Assembly: GCA_038124645.1 (NCBI GenBank)
Contig: JAYPCI010000024.1
Span: 1 to 7,106, forward strand
Length of the DNA: 7,106 bases
Source: JAYPCI01 sp038124645
Lineage (GTDB): Bacteria; Pseudomonadota; Alphaproteobacteria; Pelagibacterales; Pelagibacteraceae
Reading direction: 5' to 3'
Shown one piece after another: positions 1 to 6,020 of the stretch (position 1 is the stretch's first letter; each line of letters opens with the position of its first letter). The translations under genes were made by a program, and so were the position numbers. The notes beneath the pieces were generated by a model. It was not told the DNA's origin. It searched no databases and worked only from the letters and a program-made list of their open reading frames with translations.

Positions 1-320
1 ATGATACCAAAGAGTTTCCAGCTGATAGTTTTGATAATATGATTAAATTTGCTAAACAGCATAACTTTAACTTTCCTTATTTGATTGATGAAACTCAAGA
101 AGTTGCCAGAAAATATAATGCTGTATGCACCCCTGACTTTTTTGGTTACAATAAAAATCAAGAATTACAATATCGCGGTCGCATTAGAGAACTGAAAGAA
201 CTTAAAGCTGTAAGAAGTGGGGATAGTGATCTACTGAAAGCTATGCAAATGATTGCTCTGACCAATAAAGGGCCACAAAACCAGGTTCCTAGTATGGGTT
301 GCAACATTAAATGGAAATAA
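1..320 (+). CDS. Thioredoxin-fold AhpC/TSA-type family protein, 3' part only
   Basis: The frame is open from the window edge (first full codon at position 3), so the gene begins outside the window and about 105 C-terminal residues are visible. The ATG at 39 is internal: in-frame residues before it (DTKEFPADSFDN) match the family. Seen: FPYLIDETQEVARKY, then VCTPDFF, which is the thioredoxin-fold cis-Pro region preceded by a Cys, a YRGRI strand, and the characteristic end PSMGCNIKWK with a second Cys. Family knowledge: such proteins of roughly 180-200 residues are annotated as thioredoxin family or peroxiredoxin-like, and the active-site Cys pair lies in the missing N-terminal half. Substrate and localisation cannot be judged without that half. 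The stop overlaps the start of the next gene by 10 bp, suggesting co-transcription. Family call is firm; exact function is not. Confidence 0.85.
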   Translation, partial: DTKEFPADSFDNMIKFAKQHNFNFPYLIDETQEVARKYNAVCTPDFFGYNKNQELQYRGRIRELKELKAVRSGDSDLLKAMQMIALTNKGPQNQVPSMGCNIKWK

Positions 321-1594
321 ATAAAGATCCGGGCTATAGAAGTAAATTAAGAATCTTAATTATTAAAATTGTAGCTATAATTGTTTTAAGTATTTTTTTA
401 TATTTAAGTTTAAGAACACATTTATTATTTTCAAAAAATATTTATTATTTATTAACCTATTTATTTTTTCAACTTGCATTACTTTTTTGGATTTTTACAA
501 ATAACATATTCATTAATACAATTTGTATAATCGCAGTTTTAAACTTTTTATTAACTCCCGTTTTTTTTAATATTACTTTTGATGCACCTACAAGATATCC
601 TAATACACAAAGCACTATTATCTGGAATAAAAATCTAAATCAGGGATTTTTAGATGAGAAACATAACATCACTACAAATGAAAGAGGTCATAGAGTTAAT
701 AAAAAAATTAATTATGATAAAAAAGAGGATGAAACTCTTAGAATTTTTGCAATTGGCGCAAGTACTACTGAGGAGGAAGGATTGGATGGAAAATATATTT
801 GGACTAATAATTTAATTAAAGAATTAGAGAAGAACAATTATTTAAACTACAAAAATTTTGAAATAATCAATTTTGGATTAAGTGGTTTAAGAAGCGTCCA
901 TCATTATTTGACTCTGCGAAGAAATGTTAATTTAGAGCCTGATATTGCAATTTTTCTACTTGGTGTAAATGACTGGAATCATCATATTCTTCATTCAAAA
1001 TATAATTATCTTTTTCCAAATATTGAAATTTTATATAATTATGAACTCTCAATATTGAATAAATTTTCTTCAAAAATATTTAGAGTTTTAAAAAAACCTT
1101 TTAATGATCAAAAACAAATTATTGTGGATGTTGAAGTTAAAAAATCTGATAACCCCTACTTAGATCTTATTAAAAGCCAAGCAGAAATTAAAAAGAATAT
1201 TCAAAAGTCAACTTTTCTTGAAATTGATAATGTTTCTGAAGAATATAAAATTTGGTTAAAAAAAATCTCCAAGATATGTAAGACAAATAAATTGGAATGT
1301 ATATTTGTTGATCAACCTTCTCAATATGATGTATCAAATTTAAATAATAAAAACCTACTTTTGTGGATGAATCCTCCTTACGCAAATTATAAAATAAAGT
1401 TTGAAGAAATGATTAAAATTAAAAATACTTACAATAATTATCTTGAAAATTTTAGTAATCAAAACAGTATTAAATTTTGCAAGTTATCAGACAAGATTGA
1501 ACCTACAATAGATAATTTTATTGATGATGTGCACTTCACGATAAATGGATCAAAAGAAGTTGCATTAAACTTATATAATTGTATAAAAAATTAA
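311..1594 (+). CDS. Membrane-anchored SGNH/GDSL-like hydrolase or esterase
   Basis: A 427-residue protein with two layers. Residues about 14-86 hold three hydrophobic stretches (roughly 14-34, 44-63, 66-86), so it is likely an inner-membrane protein. A soluble domain follows from about 140 to the end with all four SGNH blocks: block I IGAST with Ser151 as nucleophile, block II NFGLSG with Gly189, block III GVND with Asn220, and block V DDVH with Asp405 and His408 completing the triad. Family knowledge: such membrane-tethered SGNH proteins often add or remove acyl groups on surface polysaccharides. That role is inferred here from the adjacent glycosyltransferase; no substrate can be read. The start is ATG 311, the only Met before residue 353, and it overlaps the previous gene by 10 bp. 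The gene is distinctly AT-rich (7, 8 and 16 G+C per 60 bases in three sampled rows) and rich in Asn, Lys and Ile, unlike its neighbours, which hints at a different origin. Confidence 0.8.
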   Translation: MEINKDPGYRSKLRILIIKIVAIIVLSIFLYLSLRTHLLFSKNIYYLLTYLFFQLALLFWIFTNNIFINTICIIAVLNFLLTPVFFNITFDAPTRYPNTQSTIIWNKNLNQGFLDEKHNITTNERGHRVNKKINYDKKEDETLRIFAIGASTTEEEGLDGKYIWTNNLIKELEKNNYLNYKNFEIINFGLSGLRSVHHYLTLRRNVNLEPDIAIFLLGVNDWNHHILHSKYNYLFPNIEILYNYELSILNKFSSKIFRVLKKPFNDQKQIIVDVEVKKSDNPYLDLIKSQAEIKKNIQKSTFLEIDNVSEEYKIWLKKISKICKTNKLECIFVDQPSQYDVSNLNNKNLLLWMNPPYANYKIKFEEMIKIKNTYNNYLENFSNQNSIKFCKLSDKIEPTIDNFIDDVHFTINGSKEVALNLYNCIKN

Positions 1595-1603
1595 TAATTT
1601 ACA

Positions 1604-2698
1604 ATGTTTTTAATCGTAACTAGAAATTTTCCGCCCGATCTAGGGGGCATGCAAAATCTCATGGAAGGTTTATCAAATGGTTTATTAAACCATGGTCCTG
1701 TCAAAGTATTTGCCGATAGCTTCAAAGATGCTGGGGTTTACGATAAATCTTCTAAATTACAAATTCAAAGAGTTGGTGGTTTTAAAATCTTTAAGAAATT
1801 TAGGAAAGCAAGTTTGGTTAATGAATTTCTAAACAAAAATCAAGTAAGAGCCATTTTTTTTGATCATTGGAAAAGTATCGAAAATATAAAAGCAGAAGCA
1901 TTAAGTAAGCAGCCAAGTTTCTGTTTAATTCATTCTAAAGAAATTAATCATGAACAAGGATCTTCATTAAATAAAAGAATGCTAGCGGCACTTAGTAGAG
2001 CAACCTTTATTATTGCTAATTCAAATTTTACTAAGAATTTAATAAAAGAAAAAGGTATGACAGCTACAAACATTCATGTCATCCATCCTGGCTGTAATTA
2101 TCCCATAACCGTTTCTGCAGAGGCAAATACCAAAGCACAACAATTATTTGGCAAGGCAAATCCTAAAATCATTACAGTTGCTAGATTAGATAAAAGAAAA
2201 AATCATGAGAAAATATTAATGACGATAAAAAATCTTATCCCTAAGTTTCCTAATATCAAATATATTTCAATCGGTGATGGGGAAGAAAAAAATAATCTTT
2301 TGAAGTTAAAAACTGAACTTGGTTTAAATAAAGAAGTTGAGTTTATTTTTAATTCAAGTGAGCAGGAAAAAGTAGCACTACTGTCTAATGCTGACTTATG
2401 CTTTATGCCTTCAATTATATCAAAAAAGTCGGTTGAGGGTTTTGGCATTACTTTCATTGAAGCGGCTGCTTATGGAGTCGGTTCCATTGGTGGTAAAGAT
2501 GGAGGTCAAGTTGATGCTATTCAACATAACCAAACAGGTTTAATTTGTGATGGAAATGACTTATCAGCTATCTACGAAGCAATTATTAAATTTTTTGAAA
2601 ATAATAATAACAAGAAATTTGGTGCCGCTGCTAAAGAATTTTCCAAAAAATTTAATTGGTCTTTAATTGTTAAAGAATATTTAAAACTACTTAACTAA
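1604..2698 (+). CDS. Family 4 GT-B glycosyltransferase
   Basis: A 364-residue protein of typical GT4 length. The N-terminal Rossmann half begins ILVTRNFPP-like with FPPDLGGMQN (residues 9-18), the loop that opens GT4 acceptor domains. The hinge region ANSNFTKN (138-145) and IHPGCN (160-165) leads into the donor-binding half: TVARLDKRKNHE (191-202), then SIGDGEE (222-228). The retaining-GT EX7E motif is Glu278 and Glu286, in EGFGITFIEAAAYG. Family knowledge: these enzymes move a sugar from a nucleotide sugar to a lipid- or glycan-linked acceptor at the cytoplasmic membrane; donor and acceptor are not predictable here. There is no signal peptide or membrane segment. It starts 9 bp after the SGNH gene, with no obvious Shine-Dalgarno, so translation may depend on the upstream gene. 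Its 3' end overlaps the convergent family 9 glycosyltransferase by 12 bp. Base composition is back to the window's normal level (23 G+C in the row 1681-1740). Confidence 0.9.
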   Translation: MFLIVTRNFPPDLGGMQNLMEGLSNGLLNHGPVKVFADSFKDAGVYDKSSKLQIQRVGGFKIFKKFRKASLVNEFLNKNQVRAIFFDHWKSIENIKAEALSKQPSFCLIHSKEINHEQGSSLNKRMLAALSRATFIIANSNFTKNLIKEKGMTATNIHVIHPGCNYPITVSAEANTKAQQLFGKANPKIITVARLDKRKNHEKILMTIKNLIPKFPNIKYISIGDGEEKNNLLKLKTELGLNKEVEFIFNSSEQEKVALLSNADLCFMPSIISKKSVEGFGITFIEAAAYGVGSIGGKDGGQVDAIQHNQTGLICDGNDLSAIYEAIIKFFENNNNKKFGAAAKEFSKKFNWSLIVKEYLKLLN

Positions 2699-2707
2699 TT
2701 CTTTAAC
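2669..2707. terminator. Inverted repeat at the convergent gene ends, possible bidirectional terminator
   Basis: The arm at 2669-2678 (GTTAAAGAAT) is the exact reverse complement of 2698-2707 (ATTCTTTAAC), with a 19-base loop that contains both stop codons of the converging glycosyltransferase genes. The hairpin would form in transcripts from either strand. It is AT-rich (two G:C pairs per stem) with no clean U-tract, so it would be weak as an intrinsic terminator. Both arms are also coding (Val-Lys-Glu in each protein), so the symmetry may be partly coincidental. Confidence 0.3.
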
Positions 2708-3616
2708 CTTATTAATCACGTCTTCTACTTTTAGATCTGCTAATTGATCAACTTTTAAATATTTAAAATTAGAATTTCCAATACTAACTTTTTCTGGTGA
2801 AGTATGACTACCAAATAATGCTAAACCATTTTTGTTTAAATGATTAGCAATGTGAGCTGGACCTGTATCATTGGCAATGATAAAATCTGCTTTATCAATA
2901 ACGCTTATAAGTTCTTTTATATTTAAAGGCATTCTATCTTTTAATAATGTGTAAACACCCATTGCAGTAGCTAAATCAATTTCCTTAGGACCTGGGGCTA
3001 TTGCAATATTGTATTCAGTAAAATGTCTTCTGAGTTCTTCGATAAGTTCTTTATAATGCGGCCATTTCTTTTGTGGATTTTTTTCGGAGCAAAATGGAAA
3101 GATTAAAAAGTATTTTCCATTAAAAAATTTGTTAATAATTTTACTAATATCTGAGGTCGCCCATTTTAGATTAGGATTAAAGGTATTAACGATACTAATA
3201 CCCCCTTTTTTAAGTTGTGCCACCATTCTCTCTAGCACTGGAGATTTATCAAAATCCTTTTTTGATTGACCGGGTTCAAGTGTGGTATCCGTTGAACACC
3301 ATTCTGGTTTGGTCAAAAGAAATTTTCTATAAAATCTCGTTCGACTTGAGTTTTGTAAATCATAGACTTTTTCAAAATTATATCTGGTTAATAATCTTTT
3401 TAATTTTGCTAAATAAAATATATTCCACCGTGGTAAACGTTGATCGATTAAGACCCCATCCACATAAGGACATTCATACATGAAATTAAGATAAGGCTTT
3501 GATGTCAAAAGAAGGATCTTGTGTTGCTTATGAGAAAGTTTGATATCCTCAATAGCTCCACAAGCTTGTATTAGATCACCCAATGATCCATGTTTGATTA
3601 TTAATATATTTGACAT
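2687..3616 (-). CDS. Family 9 glycosyltransferase (ADP-heptose:LPS heptosyltransferase type)
   Basis: A 309-residue GT9 protein, close to the family's usual 320-350 residues. Seen: the N-terminal ILIIKHGSLGD (4-14) is the GT9 signature for the glycine-rich acceptor loop. PFCSEKNPQKKWP (174-186) corresponds to the donor-domain stretch with the conserved Lys-Trp-Pro. IIANDTGPAHIA (246-257) is the hallmark Asn-Asp-Thr-Gly-Pro-Ala-His of heptosyltransferases. Family knowledge: GT9 enzymes add heptose or related sugars to lipopolysaccharide core on the cytoplasmic face of the inner membrane. The actual sugar is unknown, since the same fold also serves in O-antigen or other glycan synthesis. The ATG at 3616 is well placed at the family N-terminus; only a weak AAG-rich stretch precedes it. 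It lies downstream of the polyamine operon on the same strand, but the assembly gap prevents saying whether it belongs to that transcript. It overlaps the GT4 gene tail to tail. Confidence 0.88.
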   Translation of the reverse strand: MSNILIIKHGSLGDLIQACGAIEDIKLSHKQHKILLLTSKPYLNFMYECPYVDGVLIDQRLPRWNIFYLAKLKRLLTRYNFEKVYDLQNSSRTRFYRKFLLTKPEWCSTDTTLEPGQSKKDFDKSPVLERMVAQLKKGGISIVNTFNPNLKWATSDISKIINKFFNGKYFLIFPFCSEKNPQKKWPHYKELIEELRRHFTEYNIAIAPGPKEIDLATAMGVYTLLKDRMPLNIKELISVIDKADFIIANDTGPAHIANHLNKNGLALFGSHTSPEKVSIGNSNFKYLKVDQLADLKVEDVINKVKELVK

Positions 3617-3692
3617 ATTCTTGTCTTACTTAATATTTAGTTTTAAGTATAAATACAATAATGAAAAAAATTAATAAGATTTTTGCTGAAAT

Positions 3693-3792
3693 NNNNNNNN
3701 NNNNNNNNNNNNNNNNNNNNNNNNNNNNNNNNNNNNNNNNNNNNNNNNNNNNNNNNNNNNNNNNNNNNNNNNNNNNNNNNNNNNNNNNNNNN
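3693..3792. other. Assembly gap, 100 N
   Basis: Exactly 100 N bases, the conventional placeholder for a gap of unknown length in scaffolded drafts. It cuts the nitrilase gene. The visible nitrilase has 169 residues while members normally have about 265-285, so about 100 residues (300 bp) should be missing if the gene is intact. The true gap is therefore probably longer than 100 bases and may hide further genes. The translation across it is not usable. Confidence 0.98.
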
Positions 3793-4300
3793 TAGCACCC
3801 CTCTTTGCCATGGTTCGGTAATGATTTGGAAATCTTAAATCATAACAAATCGATAAGCCAAGTTTACCCCAGGGCAAATTAGCAACTTTTATTTTTTTTC
3901 CGGCAGTAAATGTTTTTGACTCGGCATAAGTTTCTTTTTTATTTAATTTTACATCAAACATATGAATTTTATCGTAATAAGTATTTACTCTCCCCTTGGG
4001 GTCTAACAAGACCGAACGATTAAATAATCGACCCTTTTCTTTAGAGGTGATCGAACCAATTAAAATCCATTTTTTGTATTTTCTAGAAACTGTTTGAATT
4101 GCTTTAACAAAAAAATCTTTCTGCATTGAGGTTAATCTTTGTTTAAGACTTTTTTTATCAAAAGAGAAAACCGAACTAACTTCTGGAGTAATGATTAAGT
4201 CTGCTTTTTGTTTGATGGCTCTTAAGATTAGTTTTTTTATTTTGTTTAAGTTTTGCTGAATGTTGTCATTAGTTAAAACTTGGACGCACGCGACTTTCAT
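3793..4300 (-). CDS. Nitrilase-superfamily amidase (NIT1/deaminated-glutathione-amidase type), 3' end lost in gap
   Basis: The 169 visible N-terminal residues carry the full carbon-nitrogen hydrolase triad: Glu40 in TPE, Lys111 in YYDKIHMFDV, and Cys152 in SICYDLRFP. The stretch KIHMFDV, the Tyr-x-Glu-Ser insert (YAES), FTAGKK and GKLGLSICYDLRFP are typical of the NIT1-like branch common in proteobacteria. Family knowledge: this branch hydrolyses deaminated glutathione or related omega-amides, acting as metabolite repair in the cytoplasm. ATG 4300 (MKVACVQV) is chosen over an upstream ATG at 4354 because it matches the family start, and the longer form would add atypical residues and overlap speDE by 23 bp. 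It lies 31 bp after speDE and is probably in the same operon. An omega-amidase role in methionine salvage or an N-carbamoylputrescine amidase role in polyamine synthesis would suit the neighbours, but the motif style favours NIT1. Its C-terminus may lie at 3671-3692 beyond the gap (ending FQQKSY), which is uncertain. Confidence 0.85.
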
Positions 4301-4331
4301 AACCAGACTATATATGATTTTTAATTTATTT

Positions 4332-5372
4332 CTATTTAAGAATTGCCGAGGCAAAATTCCAGTTACAATCGAAACTTGGTATATGCACTTCAGATAAATT
4401 TACATTACCAAAACTTTTCTCTAAAACTTTTGACCAAGTTTCCACTTGTTTGGGTTTTTTGTTCTTGCTACCAACTTGCGCGGTAATCACGCCGCCTTTT
4501 TTAAGAATTCGCTGTAAACCCTTCATGTTTTTCTTAGCAAGATCGATGCAGTATTGATCATCATTTAAATCAACAAAGATTTGATCATATCTATTATCTT
4601 CAACTCCCTTAATACTTTCAAAGGCATCACCCCAATAAGTATTAACCTTGTTACTCTTCTTAACTTTAGAACAAACTTTTGGTAAATGTTTATAGCAAAC
4701 ATCAACTACTTCGGGATCTAACTCATACCAATCAATATAGTCGGCATTATTATCTAAACATTCTCTCGCTACCCCACCATCACCACCACCAATGATTGCT
4801 ACATTAGCTGTTTTTTTATTTAATTCTTGGCCGGATCTAAAGAAAGTAGAGCTATAAAGTTTTTCATCTTTCTCTGCGACTTGAATTTCATTATCGATAA
4901 AAAGTGCGTTACCAAATTCTTCAAGTTTTAAAATTTCAATATTTTGACCAACTTTAGAAGTAAAGTTTTCTAAAACTTCGTTAACGACATAGTATTTTTT
5001 CTGACCCGGAGTACTATAAATATCATCGTATAAACTAACCGTACTTCGATCAAAATTATTTACTACTACTCGTTTATGATCAATTTCTTTTGCTAAAACA
5101 TCGAGAGCAATTTTTGGAGAGATTTTACCACATGTGAAGAAATCAAAACTAATAATACCTCGCTCCGGGAAGGTATGAAAACTCATATGACTTTCTGAGA
5201 GTAAAGCCACTAACGTAAATCCCTGGGGTTCGAATTTATGACTACTAACATTAAGTATTTCTACTTTTGCCAGTTTAGCTATTTTGTAAATTACTTTTTC
5301 GTAGAATGTCGGACTATATTCCTTCTTTACACCCACGAAGTCTAGAGTGACGTGCTCTCCAACTTTAGTCAT
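4332..5372 (-). CDS. Fused S-adenosylmethionine decarboxylase-aminopropyltransferase (SpeD-SpeE)
   Basis: One 346-residue frame with two enzymes. Residues 1 to about 120 are a class 1B AdoMet decarboxylase: SESHMSFHTFPE holds the Glu60-Ser61 self-cleavage site that yields the pyruvoyl cofactor, with His66 and Cys81. Their spacings (5 and 20 from Ser61) equal those of Thermotoga Ser63, His68 and Cys83. Residues about 128-346 are an aminopropyltransferase: a beta domain (Gln143, FGNALFID, AEKDEKLY), GGGDGG (195-200) for decarboxylated AdoMet, YELDPE with Glu217, GDA with Asp249, and VDLND with Asp268 and Asp271. Expected reactions: AdoMet to decarboxylated AdoMet plus CO2, then aminopropyl transfer to a polyamine such as putrescine, releasing methylthioadenosine. 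The usual DSTDP and YHE signatures of bacterial spermidine synthase are replaced by DLNDD and YSS, so the acceptor may not be putrescine. It starts 6 bp after the aldolase gene with a good ribosome binding site. Cytoplasmic. Fusion and families are sure; acceptor is open. Confidence 0.92.
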   Translation of the reverse strand: MTKVGEHVTLDFVGVKKEYSPTFYEKVIYKIAKLAKVEILNVSSHKFEPQGFTLVALLSESHMSFHTFPERGIISFDFFTCGKISPKIALDVLAKEIDHKRVVVNNFDRSTVSLYDDIYSTPGQKKYYVVNEVLENFTSKVGQNIEILKLEEFGNALFIDNEIQVAEKDEKLYSSTFFRSGQELNKKTANVAIIGGGDGGVARECLDNNADYIDWYELDPEVVDVCYKHLPKVCSKVKKSNKVNTYWGDAFESIKGVEDNRYDQIFVDLNDDQYCIDLAKKNMKGLQRILKKGGVITAQVGSKNKKPKQVETWSKVLEKSFGNVNLSEVHIPSFDCNWNFASAILK

Positions 5373-5378
5373 AAAAAA

Positions 5379-6020
5379 TTACCCCTTCTTATAATTTTTC
5401 ATTTTGCCTAGGACTATTTTAATTTCTTTATTAGAAAGAATCCTTGGCTTTCCTAATCTTAAAGCATTTATATATTGAAGAGAAAGATTTTCAACCTCTT
5501 GTGCTAACTCAAAAGCAGAATCCAAATTAGAGGCTGTTGATATCTGTCCATGGTTTGCAAGGAGACAAGCAGATCTATTTTTTAAAACTTTTAAAATATT
5601 ATTTGATAAATTTCTGGTTCCAAAAGTAGCATAATTTGCGCATTTAATATCGTTTCCACCTGCCAGTGCAACCATGTAGTGAAAAGCAGGAATAGATTTT
5701 CGATGAGTTGAAAGTGCAGTTGCACACGTAGAGTGTGCATGAACAATTGCTTTTGCTTCTTTCTTGCTTCGATAAATATCTTGATGAAATCGCCACTCTG
5801 AAGATGGTTTTCCTTTTTTTTTATCGAATCGTCCGTCTAAGGTCACAAAAACTAAATCGTTAGGTTTCATCGTGGCATATCTAGCTCCCGATGGGGTAAT
5901 TAAGAAACCATCTTTGTCTTTCTCTTTAAATCTTGCTGAAATATTACCCGATCTTAATGCTGATAGGTTGGTCGTATTTAATTTTTTAGAAAACTTTATT
6001 ATTTGTTTCTTTAAATTCAT
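5379..6020 (-). CDS. Class II aldolase, FucA/Ald2 type (probable methylthioribulose-1-phosphate aldolase)
   Basis: A 213-residue class II aldolase/adducin-fold enzyme, a cytoplasmic zinc protein. Seen: SGNIS (24-28) and TPSG (42-45) for phosphate binding, SSEWRFH with catalytic Glu75, VHAHS with zinc ligands His94 and His96, HYM with Tyr115, and ANHGQ with the third zinc ligand His157. E. coli FucA has Glu73, His92, His94, Tyr113 and His155, a constant offset of two, and is 215 residues long. GGN, YATFGTR and LKNR also recall FucA. Context rather than sequence suggests the substrate: it directly follows mtnA, with the two genes sharing ATGA. Family knowledge: FucA-like Ald2 enzymes cleave 5-methylthioribulose-1-phosphate to dihydroxyacetone phosphate and methylthioacetaldehyde in the DHAP shunt. 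The alternatives are MtnB dehydratase of classical methionine salvage, which is less likely given the FucA-type spacing, or true fuculose-phosphate aldolase, for which no fucose gene is nearby. Confidence 0.85.
   Translation of the reverse strand: MNLKKQIIKFSKKLNTTNLSALRSGNISARFKEKDKDGFLITPSGARYATMKPNDLVFVTLDGRFDKKKGKPSSEWRFHQDIYRSKKEAKAIVHAHSTCATALSTHRKSIPAFHYMVALAGGNDIKCANYATFGTRNLSNNILKVLKNRSACLLANHGQISTASNLDSAFELAQEVENLSLQYINALRLGKPRILSNKEIKIVLGKMKNYKKG
5382..5387 (-). promoter_or_regulatory. Ribosome binding site of speDE
   Basis: On the minus strand AAGGGG lies 9 bases before the speDE ATG (5372). It sits within the last codons of the aldolase gene, whose TAA is at 5381-5379. It is the clearest Shine-Dalgarno in the window. 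It supports ATG 5372 as the start, and suggests that speDE, unlike the coupled mtnA-aldolase pair, can load ribosomes by itself. Confidence 0.6.

Noticed and set aside
3217..3483. Plus-strand 88-codon open frame inside the family 9 glycosyltransferase
   Set aside because: It lies wholly opposite a well-supported GT9 gene, has no family motif or ribosome binding site, and is explained as antisense shadow in AT-rich DNA. The same applies to minus-strand frames at 1188-1385 and 2203-2457.
3641..3656. Possible promoter -10 boxes (TATACT on the minus strand, TATAAAT on the plus strand) between the gap and the GT9 gene
   Set aside because: Such hexamers are expected by chance in sequence this AT-rich. 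The best minus-strand -35 at 17-bp spacing (TTAATT) matches only three of six bases.
3793..4300. N-carbamoylputrescine amidase (aguB), suggested by the adjacent polyamine gene
   Set aside because: The KIHMFDV, Tyr-x-Glu-Ser and SICYDLRFP pattern is that of the NIT1-like branch, and no agmatine deiminase gene is nearby.
4301..4354. Longer nitrilase start at 4354
   Set aside because: It would add 18 residues without family similarity and overlap speDE, while the ATG at 4300 gives the typical MKVACVQ start.
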